Shown: positions 1 to 11,786, numbered from the stretch's first letter. The stretch is 64,000 bases of DNA from Megaleporinus macrocephalus (GCA_021613375.1 CM038703.1:20448194-20512193), one strand, 5' to 3'. The notes: generated by a model from the sequence alone, not told the origin. Program-made: numbers and translations.

Positions 1-539
1 ACTCAAAAACATAGCACTCCACAAAACAAGAATAAAGGAGCTCACAAATATGCTGATTCGTCTCTACAAACAAAAAAAACAGATTTGTCCAGGCTGGTAA
101 AAGCAATAAACTGTAAAAGCAATAAACAGACAAGACAGGCAAACTTTGCTGATGGTGAAGGGTTTTAAGGGTACATTGGACAGCGAAGAAGACAAAGAAA
201 TAGATCCTCAACTTTCAGATAACCAGATTTAAGTTCTTTAATTTTGGACATATTCTGAGAAGAACCAACTCATTGGAATAGACCATTATGCTTGGAACAG
301 CTGAAGATAAACGAGGACAATTGGCTACAAGATGGATGAATATAATTAGAGGAATCATGAATAAGCCATTCAGAAGTCTAAAGACCCTCGCAGAAGACAA
401 GGTGTTCTGCAGGAGCGCTACTCATGTTGTCACCAGGAGTCAGAAATTGAAACTTGAAAGCACTTATATTTATAGAGCATACTAGTGTTAATTTAAAGCG
501 CTTTTCAAGACAGAAAAATAATCTTTACCTTCTCTTTTA
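1..539. other. Noncoding AT-rich DNA
   Basis: Two open frames of about 60 codons overlap on opposite strands and match nothing I recognise. No repeat family is evident. I see nothing functional here. Confidence 0.5.
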
Positions 540-1240
540 CAAGCAGGGATCTCTAAGGAACTATTAATTGAAATGCTTTTAAAGAACCAAAAGGGAAATC
601 ATCTATGGAATTGTCCAACCAACCTTTAAATTTAAGAGTGAAGCCACTTACCATCATTATGAACACTGGGCCATAAGGAGAAATCCCAACCATTGTTTTT
701 CCCTCAATGACAGTGGAAGGAGGCTCCCTCATCAAAGCTCTTTTTAAAGTATTTGTTTTAATTGGATCGAATTATAGCAGGTAAGAGGCTGAACCCGAAA
801 CGACTCGGTGAAGCTGACATTTCTTAACACTTCGTAATAAGCCCTTTGCAGCTGTTCAACAGCGAAGCCGAAAGTGATTAATATTAGTGTGTGAAAAGCC
901 ACATGTGTGTGGCGTGATTAGAATGATTTAACTGCAGTGTACATGGATAATGATGAGGGTCCATCGCTTATTTTAGCAGCATGGCCTCACTAATTTGAAG
1001 TGAACGCATGCCTGCATCCTTTCTCAGGGTGAGGGCTGCACGTGTTGAAGTGTAATTCCGAAAGTAAAAAGGAAGCCAGTGTCTGAATGAGGCCACCTCC
1101 TCCTTCAACCCCCCACTTCCACCATGTATGTGTGCTTGGCAGTGGGGACAGAGGCAGGGGTGAAGGAGATGCTCCAAACAGCAGGCGCCTATGGTCATCA
1201 CTCACACTTACCCAAGTGACAGTATGCTCTGGCAGGACTA
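540..1240. promoter_or_regulatory. Candidate conserved noncoding block
   Basis: Sequence complexity and GC rise relative to the flanks, and the block contains homeodomain-type cores such as CTATTAATTG at 561-570 and GATTAATATTA around 877. Open frames across its GC-rich end (968-1314) exist on both strands, have no family resemblance and run into a GA microsatellite. I infer a possible enhancer or conserved element from composition only; an alignment to other fish genomes would decide. Confidence 0.35.
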
Positions 1241-1260
1241 CTTATCTCCTCCACACCACA

Positions 1261-1269
1261 GAGAGAGAA

Positions 1270-1302
<33 letters not shown>
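1261..1302. repeat. (GA)n microsatellite
   Basis: About 42 bases of GA dinucleotide with two GAAA interruptions. It is an ordinary simple repeat and supplies the Arg-Glu run in a spurious plus-strand frame. Confidence 0.95.
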
Positions 1303-3152
1303 CACCTCTACTAATGTCCTGGGCAATTATCAAGTGTAAAGGAATTAAGTAGGATGCACAGTGGCTTTGCTGTCATTGGGTTAAGCTGAGAGCTACTCAT
1401 TTTGGCCTGTTGAGCTGTCCTTTGAGGTACAGTACTGTAAAAAAGGTCAGAATTCACTATCTAGTTATTCATTTTCAGAAATATTCCTGAAGATGTAAGA
1501 TAGAAAACAATCAACTTGCACGAAGAAGGGGACAATAAATAAATACACTTAAAAAAAGTGAATTTTCCTAAACTGGAGGTCAAAACAAAGTTAAAAGTTA
1601 CTAAACTTTATAGAGAATTAACAACTGTGTGGAAAACGCCATCAGATAAACAGCCCACCATCAGATAAACAGTACTTTCATCTGTAAGACATAAGAGAAA
1701 ATTAAGCTTCACTCTTGCTTCAGATAAAAAAACCAAAAACAAATAATCAAGCAGTTGGTGTTCTCAGAACAATGAATTGACCACCACAGACCCAATGACC
1801 TCAACATCACTGAACATGTTTTGGGTTTGCTTGGATGAGGAGAAGAATATACTACCTGCTCCTCTGAGTTATGTGAAGTTAGCCATCCCACCTTTTTAAA
1901 CTTGCACTAATGCAATTTCATTAGATAGAATAGAGTGCTAACTGCCAATACCGTTACATCAGACATTTGCATTGGCTGACATCATGCTGATTGATGAGGG
2001 GAGAGGAAGGGCCATCCCTCCCACCCAGAAACAGCGAAGCCAGTTGTGCCCTTTTGGACTCAAAGCTGTGGATGGCTGTAATGTTTTGTTTTTTCTTCTT
2101 TTGTTATTCTTTACATTGAGTTCATATACACTGTATACAGTACAAAACCTGTTCACAATACACATTTAGGCCTTACAGACATATACACTCTTTTGAGTGT
2201 ACATTGTTTCATCTTAGAGCACAAAGACCTACCAGTACATTGGCCTTTTTTCTAACAGTGTACAACAATATAGACAGTACTGTTTGTAAACAAGTTCAAA
2301 TTTGCAATACTGTGAAAAGTCTGAGACCTGACAAAATGACCAATGCCATCAAATTATTTCTTTTTCAGTGTCAGAGAAAAAGCAGACATACATTTAACAG
2401 AAGATTACACAGAAACCTCAACAATATATATATATGATATGAAATACGCTATCCCCAGTGAAATGGCTCTGGAAATCAAGCAGTGTGTTTAACAGAAAAT
2501 CAAGACTATGTTTGAAAAAAAGAGGAAAGTGTTTTCAAGGAAAAATCTTTTTAATTAAAAAATCTATTTGAGTCATGCTGCCGTTGTAAAATGGTATGCG
2601 CATACTGTAGATTAATGATTTAATCAAAATTGTGACAGTGAAGGAATAAAAGGTAGAGGTATAAGGATCATATTTTATATACATGACATGACGCTGTTTC
2701 ATGATGTTGATCACTTCTCCCATTCATTGGAAAGAAATGTGAATTGAAGTGTACAAACAACACTAGTCAAATTCTGGTATAAACCCCACATCCTGTTTCA
2801 TGGTTCTAGCTGTAGGAGTTGCAGCTTTTTTATATTGGACTACAGAATAAAAGCAAGAAACACATTTTTTATGCCAACCCAATTGCATCCTAATGCAGAG
2901 CATTCACATTCTTGATTTAACATATTCTTTGTGTTACAGAACAAAGAGTATTGCTATTGCAGTATGTGGCATTACAGTTGTGATACATGGATATTGTCCA
3001 TATCATCAACCCTGAGATGTCTGTACTTGTTTATTCATTTGTAATCACTTTGGATGTAATGTGTTTTTGAAAAGAACAACATTGTAAATTTGCTTTAGTT
3101 GTATCTATAATAATGGAGGTATTAATCATGATAAAACATTAATATTTCTTAT
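1303..3152. other. Noncoding AT-rich DNA
   Basis: No gene or recognised element is visible. A 15-base word, CCATCAGATAAACAG, occurs twice at 1639-1653 and 1658-1672, giving a small 19-base-period duplication, and a short TA run lies near 2427. The rest is unremarkable. Confidence 0.55.
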
Positions 3153-3374
3153 ATACTGTCACTGTCCAATGAAAAACACTAACCTCCATTTTTATCGATT
3201 TTGAGTTTTCTACATAATTTAAACACGACAATGGTCATTTACATTGTGTGCAAATTTCATGATGAATGGACCAATAGAAGTTCTGGTTCCACTGACTTAA
3301 TTTAAAAAAGTGAAGTATTTTATGGTCTTTTCTGTAAAGTTGCAATTTTGGAGATACTTGGACAGCGACAATAT
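3153..3374. mobile_element. Palindromic MITE, copy 1 of 3
   Basis: The left end reads ACTGTCACTGTCCAATGAAA and the right end reads GGACAGCGACAATAT, which is its inverted counterpart with about 10 inner bases lost. The interior (around 3230-3300, containing GAATGGACCAATAGAA) closely matches the copy at 50385-50619. Flanking TA dinucleotides fit a Tc1/mariner-type target site. It has no coding capacity. Non-autonomous status and superfamily are inferred; the shared ends and interior are seen directly. Confidence 0.75.
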
Positions 3375-3619
3375 GTAAAGCCCGCTCCCAACTATTTACA
3401 ACCTGTATCATAAGAAAAAAAATCTTGAAAACGGTCTACAGTGTTTTTTGGAACAGCTTAAAATCTAGCATACTTAAGTTCATAGCTCTGAAATATTTAT
3501 TTGCTATATTTCTTTAATAGCAAATGGCAAAGACACCAAAAACAAAACAAAATGAGAACAAACGGTAGAGTCCAAACTATTATGTGGTGAGCTGAAGCTC
3601 CAGTGTGTAGGAGCTGTGC

Positions 3620-3960
3620 AAAGACGATAGCGGGGAGGGTTGAGTTGGGAGATTGGCGCCATTGTGATATTAATGAAAACTCTCTCGCCCATAGACACTG
3701 AGCTGTCATCAATTATTAATCTTGTGGCCGGTGCTGTTCCAAGGTTTAAGAGCCAGAGTGAGGAGAAAAGAAAAGGAAACACACTTTATCATTTCTTCCT
3801 TAGCCCATTACGTAGCATGGGTACATTGCCTGAAGTTATTAGCACACTGACACTGAGATATGCTCTGTTTATGGAAGACAAGTCATGGGAATTTATTTCA
3901 TAACGCATGCTCTGCTCATCATGCAACAAATCTGTGCAATTTAAAGTCATTCAACCTGAA
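3620..3960. promoter_or_regulatory. Candidate conserved noncoding block
   Basis: A complex, moderately GC-rich stretch with closely spaced homeodomain-like cores: GATATTAATG near 3666 and ATCAATTATTAATC near 3708. Frames on both strands are open by chance. Possible regulatory element, judged from composition only. Confidence 0.35.
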
Positions 3961-5050
3961 GGGGGGGCTCATTACACTTCCAGCTTTTCATGTGTTGAAG
4001 AAATGTAGTTTTTACATTGATTAAGTCATTAATCTACAGCATGTGCATACCATTTTACGACTAGTACAGCCAATATGAGTCAAATTGATTTTTTCATTAA
4101 AGAGATTTTTTTCCTTGAAAACACTATCCTCCTTTTTCAACACGGTCCCGATTTTCTGTTGAACACACCGCTTGACTTCCAGAGTCATTTCACTGGGGAT
4201 ATTTACTTTTTGTGGAAGAAACTGGCTGAGTGAAATTGGATATTTAACCTATCCCCCCATGTAACTGCTCAAAAAAGGGGAACTATTTCCCATAGCCTCT
4301 CTCCCAATCATTCGATAATGGATGGTCTAACATCAGGTTTGGAATGCCGAAGCTAAAGCACACTTACAGTATTGGCTTAGCGAGGTGGAGGCCTGTGTCA
4401 AATGTGACCTTTAATATGAACTTCTCATTAGCGCAAACAAAATGCCGGCGTGGTCAAGGGTAGGCAGAGATTATGTGCTTGGCCCTCCCTGTCACCTTCA
4501 CTTGTACACATGGGCTTTCCATGGCTGGTTCCAATGAGCAGTAGATTTCCCTCCGTCAGATCCTGTCAATGGAAGTACAATTTATTCCATGGCATCTGCC
4601 TTCAGGGTTTTTTCACCAGAACCTATTATTTCTTTTGGGGAACTACCAGAAAAAAATAACTGCATCACAACTGGTACTGAGCCATGGATGATGGCATTTG
4701 ACCATTGAAAGGACAGAATGGATTCTTTTGGCGGGACTCTGGAGTTGGTTCAACCCATTCTTGTCATGCAGTTGAGCTGTTGGCTTCATCATGTTGGTTT
4801 CATGCATGCTGAGCATTGGCACTATAGGGATTATCCTGTCTCTTAATGTGACTTGGAGTTGAGTCTTGACGTTCGAGGATGCAAGCCCAAGCCAAGTCTT
4901 GAGTTTTTAGCAAAGAATGTTAGTATAGTCTCATTTTGAACTGACATTGCATTGTACAAAAGCAAACCCCTACTTTTGTTATTTAAAAAAAAATGAAAAA
5001 TGGGAACTGAAGCAATACATGCATAAACTGCAATGTTTTAAAGGATATAA
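3961..5050. other. Noncoding DNA with a CAAGTC-type repeat
   Basis: Mostly unremarkable. Around 4850-4915 there is a run of imperfect AAGTCTTGA/CAAGCC words that resembles, in reverse orientation, the CAAGTC-rich stretch at 39716-39780. I take both as pieces of one dispersed fish repeat that I cannot name. The segment around 4320-4470 is somewhat more complex and could be a weak conserved element. Confidence 0.4.
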
Positions 5051-5275
5051 GGCGGCACAGTGGTGTAGTGTTTAGCACTGTTGCCTTACAGCAAGACGAT
5101 ATGGGTTGGATTCCTTGTCTGGACCGTTCTGTGTGGATACTCCAGTTTCCTCCAGCAGTCCAAACACATACATGTTAGGTTAATTGGCCACTCTAAATTG
5201 ACTGTAGGTGTGAGTGTACATGTGTTGGCCATGCAATAGACTGACAACCTGTATGGATGGATGGATGCAAAGAAA
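5051..5275 (+). mobile_element. tRNA-derived SINE (DANA/Mermaid-like)
   Basis: The element begins GGCGGCACAGTGGTGTAGTG. It has an A-box-like TGGTGTAGTGT at 5061-5071 and a B-box-like GGTTGGATTCC at 5104-5114, one mismatch from the pol III consensus. The body runs through CAGTCCAAACACATACATG and AATTGGCCACTCTAAATTGA, typical of DANA/Mermaid-type fish SINEs, and ends in short GGAT repeats near 5250-5267. It is diverged and not a functional tRNA gene. The family name comes from recall. Confidence 0.8.
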
Positions 5276-5289
5276 CAGACAAGAAGGTG

Positions 5290-5350
5290 AAACAGTTGGT
5301 CAGTATGCCATCTAGTAAACAGTTGGTAAGTATGCCATCTAGTAAACAGT
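5290..5350. repeat. 27-base tandem repeat, about 2.2 copies
   Basis: The unit starts AACAGTTGGT and contains AGTATGCCATCTAGTA. Copies begin at 5291 and 5318 with one difference, followed by a partial third copy. It lies just after the SINE tail. Confidence 0.9.
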
Positions 5351-5454
5351 GAATCCTTTGGAATTACAAGGTTCTGCAGTGATTACTAATAAAATATAGT
5401 CACTTATAGACAAACATAATCTAATGATTAACTAAACTAATAATGCACAACAGT

Positions 5455-6420
5455 TGGAATTTTCCATGTTATTTATTGAGCACATTGAGGAAACATCCAC
5501 ACTGCAGGCTAGAAAAAGTAAATGACATCTCCAAAAATGTGAAAACCTTTGAATGAATGTATGTATGCAAAAAAGTATGCTATAATTTGGGCAATGAGAT
5601 TGTTTTTTTGCCCAATAAATAAAGGCAGTACACAAACCCTTCTTACTGATAAATCTGTTCTACTCAAGAAGAGCCTAGAAGATATGTTATAGAGAAGCAA
5701 AAAGCTGGAACAGCCTACAAAAGCATTGCTAATAACCTGGTTGTACACTGATCCACAGTTAGACAAATTGTCTTCAAATGAAGACAGTTCAGGGCTATGC
5801 TACTCTCCCTAGAAGTAGGCATCCTGTTAAGGACAATAGGCAATCCTGAAAGAAGTGGGGAAGAACCCAAGATTAACAGCAAGACCTACAAAAGACCTTT
5901 GTTCACATGTCCACTATTAATAAAACACGAAACACAGCGAGCTGGTTTAAATAGGCTTAAGACCACCAAAAACGTTATTTTTAGCACAAATACACTACAT
6001 TGTGTTTGGAGAAAAACTGTAAGGCATTGTGGAGACAACATCTTGGTTTGAGGTGGCTTTTGCTGCCTCAGGGCCCAGACGCCTTGAGATTATTGAGAAA
6101 ACATGGTATTCAAAACATTTTACAGAAGAAGGTAAGGGCAGCAGTCCATGACCTCAAGCTGGAGAGACGTTGGATGATGCAATAAGACAATGAACCAAAG
6201 CTGAGAAGAAGACGATTTGTGTTTTAGAAAGGCCAAACGACTTAACCTGATCAAGCTGCTGTGGTATGACCTAAAATGGGTCATGCAGGTAAAGCATTCC
6301 AGATATATCGATGAACTGAAACACATCTGCAGGAAGAAATAGCACAAAATTCCTTCTCAATGTTGTGCAAATCACACGTTTTGTCCTTCAGTCTATAGGT
6401 TTTCCAGAGGCTTGCTATTT
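5455..6420 (+). mobile_element. Tc1-like transposon remnant, family A
   Basis: This is a decayed Tc1/mariner element in the plus direction. Near 5640-5790 it matches the N-terminal, DNA-binding part of the transposase gene. From about 6045 to 6370 it matches the catalytic and C-terminal part, including the words RRWMMQ and LLWYDLK-like sequence. A TAA stop at 6183-6185 replaces the Gln codon immediately before the catalytic GAC (Asp). Further stops and frameshifts follow, and the middle is shortened; related full elements are about 1.6 kb. The same family occurs in reverse at 54482-55189. No active protein can be made. Confidence 0.8.
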
Positions 6421-7184
6421 AAAGCTATAAACTGTGTGCTAAAAATGTAGAAGGCTTTATTCATCAACTGCATTTATACTGGCACTCCTAATCAAATCCG
6501 TTTTGGTCAAATTTCACAAATCTTAAGTCTTGAGCTCAAGCTTAACTGCAAGTCATTTAAAGGCAGCTCCCAGTCGAGGTGCATGCACTTAAGGAAGTGG
6601 TCCTAGATTTATTTTAGCCATAGTTATTTGGACACTAACACAGCTTTTGTAAATTAGCCGCTGTACGCTACTACAATGGTTTTAAAATGAAGCAGATGTG
6701 ATTAAAGTGTAAACTTTCAGTTTTTATTTTAAGGGGTTTAACAAAGTATTGCATTAACTGTTTAAGGCTTATTATTCAGGCCAAAGAAAGGCTCTGGTAT
6801 TGTAGTAAGAAGATAATACTGAGCACTGAGCACTGAGCATCTTCTGTAATTAACATATTGTATGTTTGCTGATGAAATCAAAACGCAAATATGTGCACTG
6901 CTGTATGATTAAAAATGAGGTTACATGATTTTGCCAGATTTTTTTATTTGTAGTTGTCATTTTATTGAGTTCTAGTGACAGATTACACATGTTGTTTTAC
7001 TTTAATTGTTTGATTAAATTATAAAGATCAAAAGTTAATTTCTGGCAACAAGTTTAAATTCCCCTGCACATGCTGGATACCACAAACCTTATTGTGTGGA
7101 CAAATAACAAAACACAAAGCACATTTTTCATAAGCAAGGTGACTCTTAAGATTTTCATGATTTTGCTTTTGTCAAAGGTATGAA
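6421..7184. other. Noncoding AT-rich DNA
   Basis: No recognised element. A CTGAGCA word occurs three times in tandem near 6820-6840. A CAAGTC-like stretch lies near 6520-6560. Otherwise nothing is seen. Confidence 0.5.
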
Positions 7185-7985
7185 TCATTTAGCTAGCTAG
7201 TGAGTTAGATATCTAGCTGGTCAGCCAGCTCAATTCAGTCATAGCACATTGTTATATCTGTTACAAAACCTTTATGACCCACACTGCTCATTTTGTGGCT
7301 GGGTTGAAGGTCCATAGACATTAATTATTTACCCAGCAAATACACAATATTGCCACAACGTTTTCTACTTTCTTACATAGAGGCTACAACTTTGTCACAA
7401 GGTGGCGTTTTTTACTTTGTCTGAACAAGTTTGTCACAACATTGTCAGAACGTGACTGCTGAATAATGTTGTCATGTGGTATTATGACCTGTTGGCAAAA
7501 TTTCATGGAGATCTATGCAGATATATAGAAACGGATGAAGAATTCTAGTAGAATGTGACAACATTCTGACAATGTTATCAGTACGTTGTCACAATTTCAC
7601 TGCTGAATTATGTTGTCATAATTCCATGTTCCTTGCAGATATGACGGAACGTATAAAGGATTCTAGGAGGCTATGACAACATAATGACAACGTTGCCACT
7701 ACGTTCTTACAACAGTGTCAGATAATGTCACAACTTTCTGGGGAATTACATGTTGTGGGCACCAAAACAAGGTTGTCACAATGTTGTCTCAATGTAACTG
7801 TGTTTGCAGAATGACTAGCTAATTAGATTGTTAGTTAGCTGTGCTTATGCCTGTCATACACTGTTATACTAGTTAAAAACATTTCTCTGACCCACAGATA
7901 TGATGTGATTAACTCTGCTGATTTTGCGGCTATGTCGAAAGTCTGTAAGCACAAATTAATTAGCTAACGAGCAAGTCAGTTAGCT
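7185..7985. repeat. Compound degenerate duplication
   Basis: Segments at about 7185-7335 and 7800-7975 are imperfect copies; both contain GACCCACA followed by TGCTGATTTTG(C/T)GGCT-like sequence. Between them lie two to three degenerate units built on GTTGTCAC/GTGACAAC words. ACTGCTGAAT at 7455 recurs at 7599 (144 bases apart), and ATTCTAG near 7542 recurs near 7660 (118 bases apart). The repeated GACAAC/GTTGTC words give many small inverted repeats. I do not recognise the family. Confidence 0.65.
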
Positions 7986-7991
7986 GGCTAT

Positions 7992-8351
7992 TGTCACGCC
8001 CTGCCTGTCCTCGTCTGCCCTGTGTACGTCCTGTCAGGCTTATGTGCTTCTGTTTATGTCTTCACCATGTGGTTCTGTTTGATCATGTGCTCCTAGTGTC
8101 TCCGCCCCCCACCTGGCCCGTATCTGTAACCCCTCCTGTGTCCACGTGTTTTATGTTTCTTGTGTTATATATACCCTGTGTTTTCAGTTCGTTTATGTCA
8201 GTCATTGTGTATGTATGTATGAATGTATGGTAATGTGGTTAGCTCTGTTGTTTCTGTATTCGACTTTGTGTTTATTAAAATCCGATCTTTGTTAAAAGCT
8301 TGCGAGTGTGTCCGCCCCAGTTTTCGTCTGCTCCAGCCACCATGTCTGACA
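7992..8351 (+). mobile_element. Solo LTR of a gypsy-type retrotransposon
   Basis: A 360-base unit starting TGTCACGCCCTGCC and ending CTGACA, so it has the TG...CA ends of an LTR. It is flanked by a perfect 5-base target duplication, GCTAT at 7987-7991 and GCTAT at 8352-8356. Inside are a TATA-like TTATATATACCC near 8164 and a polyadenylation-like TTATTAAAAT near 8273. No internal retroviral-type coding region lies next to it. This fits deletion of the body by LTR-LTR recombination. Assignment to Ty3/gypsy comes from resemblance to common fish LTRs. The 80-codon frame inside it is not a gene. Confidence 0.85.
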
Positions 8352-8393
8352 GCTATCAAATTTAAAGTTATTTAAAAGTGCTTTTTCTGTATA

Positions 8394-8595
8394 GCTGAAA
8401 AGCTAATTCATCATACCTAAAATATTGTGTTGAATCAACATGATTAAAAAATTGTAACTTTTTTATATGCAGTCAGTTTAAAATGTTCATGCCGACATTT
8501 AATAATTTCATCTTCTCTACAAACACTTGCTGTGGCTGGAAAGCTAATTCACATTACTTAAAAAATTGTGTTGTACCAACAAAATTCCTTTGCTT
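8394..8595. repeat. Tandem duplication, period about 141
   Basis: GCTGAAAAGCTAATTC at 8394 is repeated as GCTGGAAAGCTAATTC at 8535. Similarity continues through ATTGTGTTG and CAACA words. It lies just downstream of the solo LTR. Confidence 0.65.
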
Positions 8596-8679
8596 TTGTA
8601 AGATGGCTGGAACAAAGCAAATGCTCGCAGATATTAAAGGAGAGGTAACTTTAATATCGAAGGTAAAAATGAAAATCGT

Positions 8680-8994
8680 GGTCACAAAACCAGTCCGAGT
8701 CAAAACCTGTAGGCACAAAAAGACAGGCACGGGCAGATCCTAGATCAAGCATAGGTCAGAACACAGAGGAGCAACCAAATCCAAAAAGGGAGAAGACAAA
8801 AGCGACCAGTATAAACACCAACAATCAGACCAGTATATACAAACAGTACATGAATGACAGGCGTGTGGAGTTAGTATTCTGGTGAGGGGCTTCTGTGATT
8901 GATTGTAGGTGGACATGTGATGGTGGCTTTTGTGTGAGGGGTATCATGGGAAATGGGAGTTCTGGGAATGGAGACTGAATCCGGGAGTGTGACA
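8680..8994 (-). mobile_element. Second LTR-like fragment
   Basis: Read on the minus strand from 8994, this starts TGTCACACTCCCGGATTCAG and passes through CCATTTCCCATGATACCCC and a TATA-like TGTATATACTGG. This layout is typical of 5' parts of fish gypsy LTRs. The other end is not clear and no target duplication was found, so it is called a truncated LTR-like remnant. An unrelated dispersed repeat is possible. Confidence 0.5.
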
Positions 8995-9569
8995 GCTTTA
9001 TTTTTTTATTGTGTATCTAGCAAACCAAGCCAATGATAGCAAACAATCAAGGATAAGCAACCTCTTTTTAAAAAAATCATAATATTCATTATATACCAAA
9101 AACAAAGCAAACAGCACTTTTCCATAGCACCTTTTTGGCTTATGATAAATAACTCACTGTATTTTCCAGCAAGTTCATGGACTCTTCAGTCATATATATA
9201 TAATGACACTTTCTCATTGTGCACACCCTTTTATTTCCAATACACCTTTAGTGATATTGTTGGGCTCAGAAGAAAACTCAAAATTTATTAGAGCGACCGC
9301 TCTCATGACTACAGTGCAATGAGGTGACAGTAATCGTGATAACATGTGCTGTAAAAAAAATACACCCCTTCAGACGTTCTGTTCTGCCCACAGTCTGCTT
9401 ATGTAAAACGATACATTCAGAATAGAAACGATGGGGCTACATACATTCAATTCAAAGGTTTTCCTTTGCTGAACAAAACCATAGCAGCGCAAATACAGAT
9501 ATCCAGCGGTCCTGCATCCTTGTTGTCATGGTCTTATTATGAGAGAGGCAGGCAAATTAAAATGAACTC
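8995..9569. other. Noncoding AT-rich DNA
   Basis: Contains poly-T and short TA runs. No recognised element or gene. Confidence 0.5.
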
Positions 9570-9900
9570 TTTAGGGGATGGGGGCTCTGTGTACTGAGAC
9601 TCTGAGGCTGCTTTGAAGTTTCAAAAGCAATGCTCGCATCTTTATTATTGACATTCACTGCGAACGGCGTCTGAGCAGTAGCTACAGGTCATGGAGCAGC
9701 CAGAACAACAAGCATGAATAATAATATGGGGCACCATCTGGATGACTTCAAAGCATCCTGTTTGTAAGACATTAACACTGGAGGTGTTTGGGGGTCAGCA
9801 GGCAAAGTTTTGATTCAGGGAATTAGCGATGCCGTAAATGCATTTTCAGTTGCGAGAGGCGATGCTTGTCCACATTGTCTGTATCTGTGATCTAGACAAA
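9570..9900. promoter_or_regulatory. Candidate conserved noncoding block (weak)
   Basis: A complex stretch with TCTTTATTATTGACATTC and GC-richer flanks, distinct from the AT-rich surroundings. Regulatory role is a guess from composition. Confidence 0.25.
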
Positions 9901-10239
9901 AAAGTTGATCAGCAACAAGAAATGTAAGTCATACAGTCTGTAAACCCTTTAAAACCTGATACATCGTCACTGAGTCATCTTTAAACCTAAATAACATTAC
10001 AATCCAAATTAAACCAGAGAAGCTGAGCTTTCTGAAGATACAGGTTGTGTCACATTTACTTTCCTGCAAGGTCCAAGCCCAACCTACAGAACTGCAGAAT
10101 TCTTTTGTATTGTCTGCCTGCTAGATCACTGTGGAATATGCCGTTTGAAAACCCCAGAAAAGGCACCCTCACACCAGTGCAACACACTCTACCACAGCAC
10201 CATGTTGTAGCCAGGTTTCCATCCAGCAGTTGAATTACA

Positions 10240-10660
10240 TTCACGTGCATACTTGGAATGTCTCAAAAAAAGTATGCAAATTAGGATGAATTTCCAGCAG
10301 CTCTGTAGCACAGAATAAATATGTCACACTCTTAAAACACCTCTGAGAAATATAGAGTGAGCCTACAGAGCCATCATTAATGATGTGAGGCTCATCATTG
10401 CTGTTTTGTTTAATTATGTGGCTGTATTTTACACCGTAAGAATGCAAAGGCAGACTACGCTGGCGCACATGCCGGCTCAGGAAGCATCAGCAGCAGGCAC
10501 CTCATGTTCTTTTAAAGTCTAATATCACTGCTCTGCTTTTTTGCATTAAATCTTCATTTAATTTCTTTGCAGCCCACTAGTAGCTGCTGCCTTCCGTTGT
10601 CTTTTATTGTTACAGCAGGGAAATGTGGAATCAGCTGAATAGTCATGTGACTTTTTTTTT
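10240..10660. promoter_or_regulatory. Candidate regulatory block with octamer and palindrome
   Basis: Contains a perfect octamer motif ATGCAAAT at 10274-10281 (POU-type binding site) and a perfect 14-base palindrome CATCATTAATGATG at 10372-10385 built on two TAAT-type cores. A further TTTAATTATGTGG lies near 10410. The cluster of homeodomain and POU-like sites in a complex block suggests an enhancer; conservation was not tested. Small frames on both strands are not gene-like. Confidence 0.4.
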
Positions 10661-11786
10661 ATGCACAGGGTTTATTGGACAAATTAGTTTGAATCATAGT
10701 TCAGTGCATTTCTTTTTTTTTTTTACCAGTAAAACATTTATTTACCTCAAGTGAGCAAACAAGCTTTTATTATTTTCCATCTCTGTTCAATACTTGCCAT
10801 TTGAATGATTTCCAAAATACGATTTTTCAAGAATAACATATTATTATGATTTTTTTACAATATACAAAGTTTGAACTGAGCTTTATACATAAAAAAACAA
10901 ATGCTATTTTATGAATAATAACACCTTTATTAGAGAAATAAATACATCAGCTACTATTCTTTTCAACAATAATGTTAATAAAAGATATGCAGCATTTATC
11001 AGTTTTATCAAGTCAGTTTTATTTAGCATGCCAAAATATGCACAAACATATGTGGCGTGAAACCTAGCAACTGCTGTGCTGGGAATGGCCCTCCAATCAA
11101 ATATTGCCTCATCAGTAATGGTCCTATGATGCTCTCGTTCTATTGAGGCGTGATATAGAGGTGCATAAGCTGTGCATCAACCTATACAATTCACCTACAT
11201 GGTTAAACTTGCCAAGGAGAGGATAACCCCCTTAAATTCCAGATGTTATTTTCCAGTTATTAGCAGCTTAAACATCCAGGTTTATTATTTACTATGGCTT
11301 ATGTTTTAGTAACTAGATGTACTACAATCCAGATGGAAGTTTGTTCTGTAAGATAATAATGCTGTTTGGGTGATTTGTTTTTTACTTTCTTAATAATTAT
11401 TTAATTATTTTACACCTCTGCTATTTACCATGTGATTAATATCATTTTAAAAGACTGTATATTAATTTGTTGGATCTTTTTACACGTGTACGTTGTCCTG
11501 CTCCCCCACACACTGCATTGGTTAAGCACCCGCTTCCACACATGACATTGAAATTTAGTCCTGCACCGCAATATATTGTGGTGCGACCTACACGTCCCGC
11601 AGAGTCCTGTGAGAATGCAGACCTCTAGTTCTAAGTGTGGTTGCACATACAGGCTATTAGAGTTTAAGCAGATCCAATCAAGCCACTGGGAGTTAGCCTG
11701 TTTTGCAGCATTTTCATCTTTTAACAATGACTATTTGTGTTTATTAACTGAATAGGCAAAAATAGATATGCTGCCCTATTTAGGCA
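10661..11786. other. Noncoding AT-rich DNA
   Basis: Several homopolymer T runs and AT-rich filler. A 100-codon minus frame at 11425-11727 has no domain, no coding-like composition and no family resemblance, so it is not called. Confidence 0.5.

Noticed and set aside
5061..5114. Possible tRNA gene (A and B boxes)
   Set aside because: The boxes belong to a SINE head; there is no cloverleaf with anticodon arm and acceptor stem.
7185..7985. Possible CRISPR-like array
   Set aside because: Repeats are degenerate with unequal periods, spacers are not unique, and the genome context is eukaryotic.
7991..8233. 80-codon plus-strand frame with Cys and Val rich peptide
   Set aside because: Lies entirely inside the solo LTR.
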